Assembly (NCBI GenBank): GCA_018400335.1
Contig: JAGYMT010000094.1
Span: forward strand, 1 to 6,919
Origin: Kiritimatiellia bacterium
GTDB lineage: Bacteria > Verrucomicrobiota > Kiritimatiellia > JAAZAB01
DNA length: 6,919 nt
Direction: 5' to 3'
In this document: one piece after another, positions 1 to 6,592 of the stretch
Numbering within the stretch: the stretch's first letter is position 1
Layout: the number at the start of each line of letters is the position of its first letter
Program-made: the position numbers and the translations under genes
Notes under the pieces: model-generated
The model's input: the letters and a program-made list of their open reading frames with translations, nothing else
Databases searched by the model: none
What the model was told of the DNA's origin: nothing

Positions 1-58
1 GCGAGATGCCGCAAGCAGAAAACCGGAACAGTAACATCACATGGAAAATTGCAAGGAT

Positions 59-148
59 GGAATAATGGAAGGATGCAGTAACGAGGCAGGAAAAGAGGCA
101 CAACTCTCAAAATTCCAGTATTCCAACATTCCACTATTCCATTATTCC
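59..148. repeat. Inverted repeat closing on the ATTCC array
   Basis: GGAATAATGGAA at 59-70 is the exact reverse complement of TTCCATTATTCC at 137-148, a 12-bp inverted pair separated by 66 nt. The right arm is formed by the last two and a half ATTCC units of the array, and the left arm itself shows GGAA repeated at 8-nt spacing. In RNA this could fold into a long-loop hairpin; in DNA it places ATTCC-type sites in both orientations. The left arm may be a remnant of an opposing array. No gene is supported in 1-267; a weak promoter-like pair (TCGACG at 204-209, TATTGT at 227-232, 17-nt spacer) precedes the pseudopilin gene but is not convincing. Confidence 0.6.
112..148. repeat. Array of five ATTCC units at 8-nt period
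   Basis: ATTCC occurs at 112, 120, 128, 136 and 144, each unit separated by a variable triplet (AGT, AAC, ACT, ATT). The pentamer and the 8-nt period are exact while the triplets differ, so this is not simple slippage of one fixed octamer. It lies about 120 bp upstream of the pseudopilin gene and does not look coding. The same 8-nt spacing recurs in the ATTCT units of the palindromes near the right end of the window. Function unknown; it could be a dispersed intergenic repeat or a multi-site protein-binding array. Confidence 0.8.
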
Positions 149-267
149 TGTCCCTATGGGACGCTAGTGAATGCGCATCATAATGCAAATTGCCAAATTT
201 ATCTCGACGTGACCGACGCAACCCATTATTGTATTTGAGTTGTCACATTTATTTGCGGGAGAATGAT

Positions 268-702
268 ATGAGAAATCACAGCGGCGGATTCACACTCATC
301 GAGATTCTCGTGGTCGTCCTGATCATCTCCATCCTCGCGGGGATCGTCGGGGTGGGGGTGTTGCGCCATCCCGGCGCCGCAAAGGTGACTGCCGCCAAAC
401 TCCAGATCAAGACGTTTAAGAACGCCCTGCAATTATATAAGATGGAGCAGAACCGGTTCCCGACGCAGGTGCAGGGGTTGGAAGCACTCTGTGTTAAGCC
501 CTCGGTTGCGCCGATGCCGGAAAGCTATCCGGATGATGGATATCTTGACAGCAGGAATCTTCCCAAGGATCCGTGGGGCCGGCCTTACATCTACATCGTG
601 CCCGGCAGGAGTAATGAGCCATATGAGATTATATCATACGGCAGCGATCGCGAGCCGGGCGGAACGGACGATGCGGCTGATATTTCCAGCTCCGACCTGT
701 GA
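268..702 (+). CDS. gspG: Type II secretion major pseudopilin, GspG-like
   Basis: Encodes 144 residues. A short basic leader ends in Gly7, followed by FTLIEILVV, the class III prepilin site: cleavage between Gly7 and Phe8, with Glu12 as the conserved +5 glutamate needed for assembly and N-methylation. Residues 8-32 form the hydrophobic helix. The body has the GspG pattern: an amphipathic helix, FPTQVQGLEAL (64-74), LPKDPWGRPY (98-107) and the acidic tail SYGSDREPGG...DDAADI (123-139), which in GspG binds calcium. The length is normal for GspG. The protein would polymerise into the periplasmic pseudopilus that drives secretion. The start at 268 is set by GGGAG at 257-261, 6 nt upstream; the open frame extends further upstream, but the leader would then be too long. 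A second prepilin gene follows after 37 nt. No secretion ATPase, secretin or platform gene is in view, so a stand-alone pseudopilin set is possible. Assignment to GspG is strong; the exact system is inferred. Confidence 0.9.
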   Translation: MRNHSGGFTLIEILVVVLIISILAGIVGVGVLRHPGAAKVTAAKLQIKTFKNALQLYKMEQNRFPTQVQGLEALCVKPSVAPMPESYPDDGYLDSRNLPKDPWGRPYIYIVPGRSNEPYEIISYGSDREPGGTDDAADISSSDL

Positions 703-739
703 CGGTTTCAACCTTCTATGCGCAGAAGTCGTTCAATTC

Positions 740-1123
740 ATGAATAACACGGGCTTTACCCTGATCGAGACCCTGGCGGCCTTGATCGTCCTTGCAATAA
801 TGGCGCCCGTGCTGATCGAGGCGCGTATTCTGGCGACCAGGACCGAACAGATGACGAGCGCGGCCGAAAACATTTCCCTCGAGATCGAGAGGGCCGTCGT
901 GGAGTCGGTCTGCGGAGCCTCCGCCACGAACCAGTCGGAAGATGCCTGTTTCTCCTGCAGCATAACGCGGCATGCTGTTGATAACGAAGAATCGGCGGCG
1001 ATTTTCTCTGATGTCGGCGTGGAGAAAGCTGGGATTGCGCGCGAAATATACAGATGGGAGCTTGTGTCAGCCGAGAGACCTTCGTTCAAGGTCAATCTTT
1101 TTACCCGCCCATTCCCGGAGTAG
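740..1123 (+). CDS. Short prepilin-like protein, GspI/GspH-type minor pseudopilin
   Basis: Encodes 127 residues beginning MNNTG^FTLIETLAALIVLA. Prepilin peptidase should cut after Gly5, leaving Phe6 at +1 and Glu10 at +5; residues 6-24 are the hydrophobic helix. The rest is a small polar domain with three close cysteines (residues about 58-74) and no family motif I recognise. Size and position right after gspG fit a minor pseudopilin such as GspI or GspH, which would sit at the pseudopilus tip, but the body does not decide between them. The start is the only Met just before the prepilin signal; the ribosome site is weak (AGAAG at 724-728), suggesting coupling to gspG translation. The last 23 bp overlap, tail to tail, the end of the minus-strand gene that follows. 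The usual gspJ and gspK do not follow, so the cluster is short. Confidence 0.75.
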   Translation: MNNTGFTLIETLAALIVLAIMAPVLIEARILATRTEQMTSAAENISLEIERAVVESVCGASATNQSEDACFSCSITRHAVDNEESAAIFSDVGVEKAGIAREIYRWELVSAERPSFKVNLFTRPFPE

Positions 1124-1640
1124 ATGCCTCAGTTTCCCGCATGGCCTTTGGCGGACCCATTACCTCGCGAAGCACCATTGCGCGGCGCCAGTCCTCCGGT
1201 CTGTTCATCGCGGCGATCCATTTCCGACGCTGCGCCTTCTTTCTCTTGCTTGCATCGTAATCCATTCCCTCTCGGTGAAGCTGCGGGGCGGGGGTTTGGA
1301 CCTTCTTCGGCTTCTTGTCTTTTTGAGCTTTTGCGTCGGAGCCGGCGATAGCAGAGGCTGCCAGCCTGACCTTAAGCGCGTTCACCTGGTCGGCGGACAT
1401 GGGCGGCGTCGGCCGCTGCGCTTCGGATGGTTCGGGTTCTGCCTCCTGCGAGGCCCGCCCTGAGAGCTGCTGCAGGAAATCGTCAAGTCCCGTGGCGGGC
1501 GATCCGTCAGCCGGGCCCGGCCCCGGCTTCCCCTTTCTCGAGTTCTTGATGAGTGCCTGTACCACGACCCACCCGATGGCCAGTATTATCCATACGATGG
1601 GCTCGGCTCCGCTGGCGAGTATGGGCTTGATCATGTTCAT
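1101..1640 (-). CDS. Small membrane-anchored protein downstream of floA, conserved hypothetical
   Basis: Encodes 179 residues. Residues about 12-31 form one transmembrane segment (EPIVWIILAIGWVVVQALI), followed by a basic stretch and a long Pro/Ala/Glu/Lys-rich, probably disordered linker (about 33-145). Two short motifs look constrained: GLDDFLQQLSG (51-61) and the C-terminal WRRAMVLREVMGPPKAMR (151-168). From memory, small proteins with this layout and a similar 'EILGPPRALR' ending sit beside floA in PVC bacteria; I know no assigned function. It lies 78 nt after floA on the same strand, so the two are probably co-transcribed, and a membrane-tethered partner or client of FloA is a fair guess. 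No clear Shine-Dalgarno precedes the Met at 1640 or the second Met two codons later. A strong hairpin lies 18 nt upstream of the start and may affect translation. Its 3' end overlaps the convergent prepilin gene. Confidence 0.75.
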   Translation of the reverse strand: MNMIKPILASGAEPIVWIILAIGWVVVQALIKNSRKGKPGPGPADGSPATGLDDFLQQLSGRASQEAEPEPSEAQRPTPPMSADQVNALKVRLAASAIAGSDAKAQKDKKPKKVQTPAPQLHREGMDYDASKRKKAQRRKWIAAMNRPEDWRRAMVLREVMGPPKAMRETEASTPGMGG

Positions 1641-1658
1641 AATGCTGTCCGGGGCTGT

Positions 1659-1689
1659 GCCGCGCGCCCGCCCTGCGCGGGCGCGCGGC
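1659..1689. repeat. GC-rich perfect hairpin between floA and its partner gene
   Basis: GCCGCGCGCCCGC at 1659-1671 pairs perfectly with 1677-1689, giving a 13-bp all-GC stem with a 5-nt loop. On the minus strand it lies 29 nt after the floA stop codon and 18 nt before the next start. There is no T-tract on either side, so it is not a standard intrinsic terminator. It may slow exonucleases and stabilise floA mRNA, lower expression of the second gene, or be one copy of a REP-like dispersed element. Confidence 0.75.
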
Positions 1690-1718
1690 CTGATCCGGCG
1701 AACGGATGGCAGCAGCGG

Positions 1719-2744
1719 TTACAACTTGGGCTGCTGCTTGTCTTCCGAGTCCTCGCCCGCTATGGATTCGCGCATGGATGTGTCCGCTATTACGTTCTGC
1801 ATCCGGAAATAGTCCATCACGCCAAGCTTGCCTTCACGCAGGGCCTGCGCCATGGCCTTCGGAACCTCGGCCTGCGCCTCGACTACCCGCGCCTGCATCT
1901 CCTGCACGCGCGCGCGCATTTCCTGCTCGGCGGCATGCGCCATGGCCCTTCGGCCCTCAGCTTCCGCCTGACGCATCTTCTTATCCGCCTCCGCGCGCTC
2001 CGTTTCCAGTTGCGCTCCGACGTTGGCGGCGTTCGCCATGCCGGCGACGCTGATGTCGGCAATGTCAATAGAAACAATCTCGAACGCTGTCTGGGCGTCC
2101 AGGCCGCTGTTAAGTACCTTTCGGCTGATTCCATCAGGATTTTCGAGAACGTCTTTGTAGGAAATCGCGGAGCCGATCGCGCTGACGATGCCCTGTCCCA
2201 CGCGCGCGATGATGGTTTCCTCGGTCGCACCGCCGACCACCTGGTCAATGTTCATGCGAACCGTGACGCGCCCCTTCACGAGCAGCCGTATGCCGTCCTT
2301 TGCAACGGCGTCAAGCATTCCGCCGGCCGTCTTATCCGGGTCGGGACAGTCAATAACCTTGGGATAGACGCTCGTGCGAACTGCGTCGAATATGTCGCGT
2401 CCGGCCAGGTCAATGGCGGCCGCCCTCTGGAAACTCAAGTCGATGTTGGCCTTGTCGGCGGCAATGAGCGCCTGGACAACATTGATCACGTTGCCTCCGG
2501 CGAGGTAGTGAGCTTCAAGCTCGTCAGTGCTGACCACCAGCCCGGCCTTGGTCAGACGGATTCGCGCGTCCACGATCAGGTCCGGCGGCACGCGCCTGAG
2601 CTTCATGCCTACCAGCGAGCCGAGCGACACCTTCGCGCCCGACATGAGAGCCCGTATGTAGACCTTGACGAAGTAGAGCACCACGAAAATGAAAACGATG
2701 ATCGCGATCGCTCCGATTGCCAGGAGAAATTTCACTAAATCCAT
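1719..2744 (-). CDS. floA: Flotillin-like protein FloA (SPFH family)
   Basis: Encodes 341 residues, the usual FloA length. Residues 5-28 are a hydrophobic membrane-anchoring segment, followed by the family's conserved stretch ([19 protein letters not shown], 26-44; [15 protein letters not shown], 47-61). The SPFH region runs to about 235. An Ala/Glu/Arg-rich coiled coil (about 240-303, with [19 protein letters not shown]) leads into the FloA signature [20 protein letters not shown] (305-324) and SIAG. FloA oligomerises at the inner membrane and organises functional membrane microdomains, affecting fluidity and the assembly of membrane complexes. The ATG at 2744 has AAGGAG (2752-2757) 7 nt upstream. 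It is followed on the same strand by a small membrane-anchored protein, probably as a two-gene operon. Family identity is secure; its clients here are unknown. Confidence 0.95.
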   Translation of the reverse strand: MDLVKFLLAIGAIAIIVFIFVVLYFVKVYIRALMSGAKVSLGSLVGMKLRRVPPDLIVDARIRLTKAGLVVSTDELEAHYLAGGNVINVVQALIAADKANIDLSFQRAAAIDLAGRDIFDAVRTSVYPKVIDCPDPDKTAGGMLDAVAKDGIRLLVKGRVTVRMNIDQVVGGATEETIIARVGQGIVSAIGSAISYKDVLENPDGISRKVLNSGLDAQTAFEIVSIDIADISVAGMANAANVGAQLETERAEADKKMRQAEAEGRRAMAHAAEQEMRARVQEMQARVVEAQAEVPKAMAQALREGKLGVMDYFRMQNVIADTSMRESIAGEDSEDKQQPKL

Positions 2745-2786
2745 ATCTCTGCTCCTTGTGATTTGTTGAACTCTTTGATTGTCATA

Positions 2787-2815
2787 TTAATACACATGCG
2801 GACGTGAATACGCAA
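2787..2815 (-). promoter_or_regulatory. Candidate floA promoter
   Basis: On the minus strand TTGCGT (2815-2810) and TATTAA (2792-2787) are 17 nt apart, 42 nt upstream of the floA start. The -10 matches the sigma-70 consensus at four of six positions and the -35 at three, so the call is weak. The AT-rich stretch about 2760-2830 contrasts with the GC-rich flanking genes, which supports a regulatory role. Confidence 0.25.
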
Positions 2816-2913
2816 GTTAATTTATGAAGAAATTTACGACCCGCCTCGCTGATTCGTCACGATTGTCGCCGAACCAAGCGCTCATGGCCCCGCGCAAGTG
2901 CCTTTTCGTCATG

Positions 2914-4068
2914 TCAGCGGCTCGTCTCCGCCAGACAAGGGGTTGGCTCCTTATGTTCTGAAAAGGAGAAGTCCGTTGGCCGGGCGACCTCCGGCATGAC
3001 CAGCTCGTCCATCAGTTCATTGACCGACTGGAGTTTTGTCACCCGGAATGCGTTTGAACCCACGGTGAATACGGCGCCCTCATCCGGATTTGTGTTGTGT
3101 CCGGTCGCCGCGAGAAGAGCGTTGCATATGCAGAAGAAATCATGAGTTTCGTTTGCCCTGCACTTGCCCTTGTAGAGCATGTAACCCTTGTTGCATTTGA
3201 ACGGCCTGTCGCGGCGGAGTGCCTGCCGGTAGCCGGGCGAGGTTGACAGCACCCTGAAAGGCATGCCGGAAGGTGAGCCAGGGTTGACTGCCACCTCGAT
3301 ATCCCCGGCCTGCGCAGTGAGGAGCTCAGCCTTGAATTCAAGCGAGGCGCCGCTCTCATGTGTTGCGAGAAACCGTGTTCCCAGCTGTACGCCTGATGCT
3401 CCGGCCTTGGCCCAGCGAAGGATGTCGCCCCGGTCCCATATTCCGCCGGCTACGATGACCGGGAAATCGCCGTTCTGCATTGCCGTTTCCTTAACCGAAG
3501 GAAAAATGTTTTCAAGCTTCATTTCTTCCTTCTCAATGTCTTCGGCCTTGAAGCCGAGATGCCCGCCGGCAAGCGGACCTTCCAGGATCACCGCATCAGG
3601 TATGCGATTGTATCTCTGCCAGCGGCGGCAGATAATCCTCAGGGCCTTGGCGGATGAAACTATGGGAACCAGCGCGACATTCTCCGAAGGGGCGATCTCC
3701 GGAAGGTCGAGGGGAAGCCCTGCTCCCACAAATACGGCGTTCACACCGCCTTCAACAGCGCCTTGGACCGTGTCCTTGTATGTCGTTTGAATCGCGGCCA
3801 GGCAGTTGATTGCAATCGCCCCCTTGCCTCCGCTGATCTTTATCGCCTCTTCGATTTCAAGTCTGGCTGATTCACGGTGGTTAGCCTTCTGCCCCGTGCG
3901 AAACGTGACATAGCGATCCAGTGCGACCCCCGAAACTGTTCCGCAGCCGCCTCTCAGCGCTACGGCGCCGGCCAGCCTCGCATTGGCTATTCCAGAGCCC
4001 ATCCCGCCCTGGATGATGATCATGGGCTGGCATGCCCCGGAAATTCTCATGGTTGGCAGATGATACAA
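2914..4068 (-). CDS. Nitronate monooxygenase / 2-nitropropane dioxygenase-family flavoprotein
   Basis: Encodes 384 residues with an NPD-type FMN-binding TIM barrel. Visible landmarks are IIIQGGMGSGIAN (17-29) at the first strand, AINCL (86-90), VFVGAGLP (112-119), ILEGPLAGGHLGF (161-173) with the family's catalytic His170, the phosphate-binding VIVAGGIWDRGD (204-215) and SGVQLGTRF (225-233). Family members oxidise alkyl nitronates with FMN and oxygen; related proteins include the enoyl-ACP reductase FabK, so the substrate is uncertain. A C-terminal extension carries Cys292, Cys303, Cys313 and Cys315 followed by GSNAFRV (337-343); I recall this layout from an NPD subgroup of anaerobes with a Cys-rich tail, of unknown role. 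Translation starts at TTG (4068): it has a strong ribosome site at the right distance and puts YHLPTMRISG where relatives have their first strand, while the ATG at 4050 is too far from that site. Transcribed on its own, towards floA, 169 bp away. Confidence 0.85.
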   Translation of the reverse strand: MYHLPTMRISGACQPMIIIQGGMGSGIANARLAGAVALRGGCGTVSGVALDRYVTFRTGQKANHRESARLEIEEAIKISGGKGAIAINCLAAIQTTYKDTVQGAVEGGVNAVFVGAGLPLDLPEIAPSENVALVPIVSSAKALRIICRRWQRYNRIPDAVILEGPLAGGHLGFKAEDIEKEEMKLENIFPSVKETAMQNGDFPVIVAGGIWDRGDILRWAKAGASGVQLGTRFLATHESGASLEFKAELLTAQAGDIEVAVNPGSPSGMPFRVLSTSPGYRQALRRDRPFKCNKGYMLYKGKCRANETHDFFCICNALLAATGHNTNPDEGAVFTVGSNAFRVTKLQSVNELMDELVMPEVARPTDFSFSEHKEPTPCLAETSR

Positions 4069-4074
4069 TCTAAG

Positions 4075-4082
4075 CCCCTCCT
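4075..4082 (-). promoter_or_regulatory. Ribosome binding site that selects a TTG start
   Basis: Read on the minus strand, AGGAGGGG at 4082-4075 ends 6 nt before the TTG at 4068-4066. No comparable site lies before the in-frame ATG at 4050-4048, which would be 24 nt away from this one. This decides the TTG start of the flavoprotein gene. Confidence 0.75.
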
Positions 4083-4156
4083 AATATGGTGCCGGATCCG
4101 TCCGGAAAGCTGTTGCGTTAAAGCAGATATATGCGGGCAATTCGTCCCGCGACCTC

Positions 4157-4186
4157 GATATAACTGGTTTGTTCCCTTCAGGTCAA
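4157..4186 (-). promoter_or_regulatory. Candidate promoter of the flavoprotein gene
   Basis: On the minus strand TTGACC (4186-4181) matches the -35 consensus at five of six positions. TATATC (4162-4157) follows after an 18-nt spacer and matches the -10 at four. Transcription would begin near 4150, giving a leader of about 80 nt before the TTG start. It is the best sigma-70-like pair I find in this intergenic region. Confidence 0.4.
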
Positions 4187-4257
4187 TGGAATTAGCGCCA
4201 TACCTGTGGTCTTGCCCGCTGATGCAGGAGTGGCAGAGATGCGAACCTGATTGTTTG

Positions 4258-4263
4258 TATAAT
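4258..4263 (+). promoter_or_regulatory. Candidate -10 box upstream of trpBA
   Basis: TATAAT at 4258-4263 is a perfect -10 hexamer in an AT-rich patch, on the strand of trpB. No good -35 is found 16-18 nt upstream, so the promoter may be weak, activator-dependent or a chance match. Transcription would start near 4270. Confidence 0.3.
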
Positions 4264-4512
4264 ACCCCACTTTTCATTATTAGCAAGCGAATTTCGAGAG
4301 TCTTTCTGTTTTTTCAGGTTGAATTCGCTGATATCCTTTAAAATGCTGATTTCGCTTGCCTCACACTCACTTGAATGGCATTGTTTATCCAGGTTCAGAA
4401 GACGATGAACAAGGCGGTCAAGACGAAGAATTCAGTTGAGTATGATCGGGGGTTGGATTAACATTCAGGCTTTTATTCACTTGGTGCCGAAAGATCCGGC
4501 GGGATTATTGAT

Positions 4513-5694
4513 ATGAAACACGAACCTGATGAGCGCGGACATTTCGGAGTATATGGCGGACGGTACGTCGGCGAGACGCTTATGCCGGTCCTGTTCGAGA
4601 TAGAGAAGGCATTTGTCGCCGCAGTGAGAGATCCCGACTTCAATGCGGAATTCAATGCTGTGCTTCGGGACTATGTGGGGCGCCCGTCGCCGCTCTATCT
4701 GGCCAAACGCCTGACCTCGGCATGGAAGGGCGCGCGCATTTTCCTCAAGCGCGAGGATCTCAACCACACCGGCGCCCACAAGGTGAATAATACGATCGGT
4801 CAGGCGCTCCTGGCCCAACGCATGGGCAAGCGGCGCCTGATGGCCGAGACCGGCGCCGGTCAGCACGGCGTGGCCACTGCCACGGCTGCCGCCCTGTTGG
4901 GGATGGAATGCGATGTCTTTATGGGCGATGAGGATATCCGGCGTCAGGCGCCTAACGTGCAGCGAATGAAGCTGCTCGGAGCAAGCGTCTATCCCGTGGC
5001 CAGCGGCACGGCCACCCTGAAGGACGCTATGAGCGAGGCACTGCGCGCGTGGATTTCAAGGGTTGACGACACTTTCTACGTGATCGGCAGCGTGGCCGGT
5101 CCTCATCCGTACCCGAGGATGGTGAAGCATTTTCAAAGCGTGATCGGCGCCGAGGCGAGAAAACAGATCCTCGATCAGGCGGGCAGACTGCCGGCGATGG
5201 TCGTCGCCTGCGTCGGAGGCGGAAGCAACGCCGCGGGGATATTCGACGGATTTCTGAAGGACAGGAGAGTCCGGCTGGTAGGCGTGGAGGCGGCCGGACT
5301 GGGACTCAACACCGGGAAGCACGCGGCAAGCATATGCGGCGGAAACATCGGGATTCTGCACGGCAGCAAGAGCTACGTTATCCAGGATGGCGACGGCCAG
5401 ATCAGGAACGCCCACTCAATCAGCGCCGGACTTGACTACCCGGGCGTAGGTCCGCAACACGCGCTGTGGGCTGATTCCGGGCGCGTGGAATACTGCTCGA
5501 TCAAGGATGATGAGGCGTTGCGGGCCTTTCATGAGCTGACCCGGCTGGAGGGCATTATGCCGGCGCTGGAGTCGAGTCATGCCCTGGCCGAGGCGAAGAA
5601 GCGCGCTCCGAAGCTGGGGCGCAAGGCGGATGTTATCGTCAACTTGTCCGGCCGCGGCGACAAGGATATGGAAATCGTTCTGGAAAACCAATGA
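4513..5694 (+). CDS. trpB: Tryptophan synthase beta chain
   Basis: Encodes 393 residues, full length for a TrpB1-type beta subunit. It catalyses the PLP-dependent condensation of indole with L-serine to give L-tryptophan, the last step of the pathway, receiving indole through a tunnel from TrpA. Visible motifs: the N-terminal [15 protein letters not shown] (11-25); HTGAHKVNN (85-93) with Lys90 as PLP Schiff-base lysine; [11 protein letters not shown] (111-121) with catalytic Glu112; the PLP phosphate loop GGGSNA (235-240); GLDYPGVGP (306-314) with the domain-closing Asp308; and NLSGRGDKD (377-385) with the pyridine-nitrogen serine. No key residue is missing. The start at 4513 gives the standard N terminus; its ribosome site is modest (GGCGGGA, 4498-4504). 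The stop overlaps the trpA start by ATGA, so the two subunits are translationally coupled. The other trp genes are not in view, so trpBA is either a separate operon here or split from the rest. Confidence 0.98.
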   Translation: MKHEPDERGHFGVYGGRYVGETLMPVLFEIEKAFVAAVRDPDFNAEFNAVLRDYVGRPSPLYLAKRLTSAWKGARIFLKREDLNHTGAHKVNNTIGQALLAQRMGKRRLMAETGAGQHGVATATAAALLGMECDVFMGDEDIRRQAPNVQRMKLLGASVYPVASGTATLKDAMSEALRAWISRVDDTFYVIGSVAGPHPYPRMVKHFQSVIGAEARKQILDQAGRLPAMVVACVGGGSNAAGIFDGFLKDRRVRLVGVEAAGLGLNTGKHAASICGGNIGILHGSKSYVIQDGDGQIRNAHSISAGLDYPGVGPQHALWADSGRVEYCSIKDDEALRAFHELTRLEGIMPALESSHALAEAKKRAPKLGRKADVIVNLSGRGDKDMEIVLENQ

Positions 5695-6479
5695 ACCGCA
5701 TTACACAGAAGTTCAACGAAGTCAGGGACGCGGACCGCAAGGCTCTCGTCGGGTATCTCACCGCCGGCGACCCTGATATGAAGAGGTCGGAGCGCGATAT
5801 GCGCGCTGCTCTCGGAAACGGTGTGGATATCTTGGAGATCGGCGTCCCCTTTTCCGATCCCACCGCCGACGGACCCACGATCCAGGCGGCCGGCCAGCGC
5901 GCTCTTCGCTCCAGGGCGACGCTTCGCTCTATTCTCGCAATGGTCAAGAGGCTGAGGAAGGATTTCGATAACCCGATGGTTCTCTTCAGCTATGCCAACC
6001 CGCTCTTCGCCTACGGCTACGAGCGTCTGTGCGCGGATGCGGCGGCCGCCGGGATTGACGCGCTTCTTGTGGTTGATATTCCATTCGAGGAATCGGGCGA
6101 ACTGCGGGGGTTCACCGATCGTCATGGCCTCTTCCTGATTCCGTTGATCGCGCCGACCACGGATGAATCGCGCGCCTGTTCAATACTCACCGGAGCCGGG
6201 GGCTTCATCTACTATATCCTCGTTAAAGGTGTCACCGGCGCGCGCAGGGGTGTGGTGCCGACTGAAGCGCGTGCGCATCTGGCGGCCTTGCGCCGTTGCA
6301 CGGGGCTGCCGATCGTCGTGGGCTTCGGTGTCGGCAGCGGACGCCAGGCACGCCAGGCCGCCGACTATGCCGACGGCGTGGTCGTGGGCAGCGCCCTGGT
6401 CGAGGCAGCGCGCTCGCGCAGGCTGAGCCCGCTTGTTCGAGAACTCGCCGCCGCCGTACGCATTAAACAAAAGAGGTGA
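5691..6479 (+). CDS. trpA: Tryptophan synthase alpha chain
   Basis: Encodes 262 residues, normal length for TrpA. It cleaves indole-3-glycerol phosphate to indole and glyceraldehyde 3-phosphate in a TIM barrel and channels the indole to TrpB in an alpha2-beta2 complex. Both catalytic acids are present at the textbook positions: Glu49 in [13 protein letters not shown] (45-57) and Asp60 in TADGPTIQ (58-65). Further landmarks are the aligned Tyr near 175 in [15 protein letters not shown] (171-185) and the phosphate-binding segments VVGFGVGSG (209-217) and VVVGSALVE (230-238). Substrate-loop residues differ somewhat from the enterobacterial enzyme (LVKGVTG rather than SRAGVTG), which looks like normal divergence. 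The start overlaps the trpB stop (ATGA) with only a weak ribosome site, as expected for coupling. Its own stop overlaps a strong Shine-Dalgarno-like GAGGTGA, hinting that another gene once followed. Confidence 0.98.
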   Translation: MNRITQKFNEVRDADRKALVGYLTAGDPDMKRSERDMRAALGNGVDILEIGVPFSDPTADGPTIQAAGQRALRSRATLRSILAMVKRLRKDFDNPMVLFSYANPLFAYGYERLCADAAAAGIDALLVVDIPFEESGELRGFTDRHGLFLIPLIAPTTDESRACSILTGAGGFIYYILVKGVTGARRGVVPTEARAHLAALRRCTGLPIVVGFGVGSGRQARQAADYADGVVVGSALVEAARSRRLSPLVRELAAAVRIKQKR

Positions 6480-6546
6480 GACCTTGCGCGGGACGGCTTC
6501 TTTGATTCGAGGAAACAGGCGATCGTCGGTGTTAAGTATTGTTCTT

Positions 6547-6580
6547 TATATTCTAACATTCTGCAGAATGTTAGAATATA
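6547..6580. repeat. Perfect 34-bp palindrome upstream of the wHTH gene (candidate operator)
   Basis: Positions 6547-6563 are the exact reverse complement of 6564-6580. The 28-bp core (6550-6577) is ATTCTAACATTCTG followed by its complement and is identical to the core of the second palindrome at 6853-6880. Each half holds ATTCT twice, 8 nt apart. The right edge includes TAGAAT (6572-6577), a five-of-six match to a -10 box, and the palindrome ends 12 nt before the start codon. This is the geometry of an operator that would block its own promoter, most simply bound by a dimer of the adjacent winged-helix protein. Confidence 0.85.
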
Positions 6581-6592
6581 TCATATCGCGTT

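Larger units (their letters stand above)
4069..4512. other. Divergent intergenic region between the flavoprotein gene and trpB
   Basis: These 444 bp carry no convincing gene: short frames here lack ribosome sites and family motifs. The region holds a candidate minus-strand promoter (4157-4186) and a perfect -10 box on the plus strand (4258-4263). If the latter is used, trpB has a leader of about 240 nt. The leader contains competing short inverted repeats: AGCGAATT (4286-4293) can pair with AATTCGCT (4322-4329), while overlapping GCAAGCGAA (4283-4291) can pair with TTCGCTTGC (4351-4359). I see no tandem Trp codons, T-box motif or TrpR-like operator. Confidence 0.6.

Noticed and set aside
112..148. 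CRISPR-like array
   Set aside because: The repeated unit is 5 nt with 3-nt spacers, far below CRISPR dimensions, and no cas gene is present.
41..238. 65-codon open frame on the plus strand at the left end
   Set aside because: It runs through the ATTCC array, has no ribosome site or recognisable motif, and its composition follows the repeat.
1935..2738. 267-codon plus-strand frame opposite floA
   Set aside because: It is a shadow of the well-supported floA frame, caused by GC-rich codon usage.
4047..4286. 79-codon minus-strand frame upstream of the flavoprotein gene
   Set aside because: It overlaps the real gene start and its promoter candidate, lacks a ribosome site and resembles no family.
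4405..4461. 18-residue open frame (MNKAVKTKNSVEYDRGLD) before trpB, considered as a leader peptide
   Set aside because: It has no Trp codon, only a poor ribosome site and no adjoining terminator/antiterminator pair.
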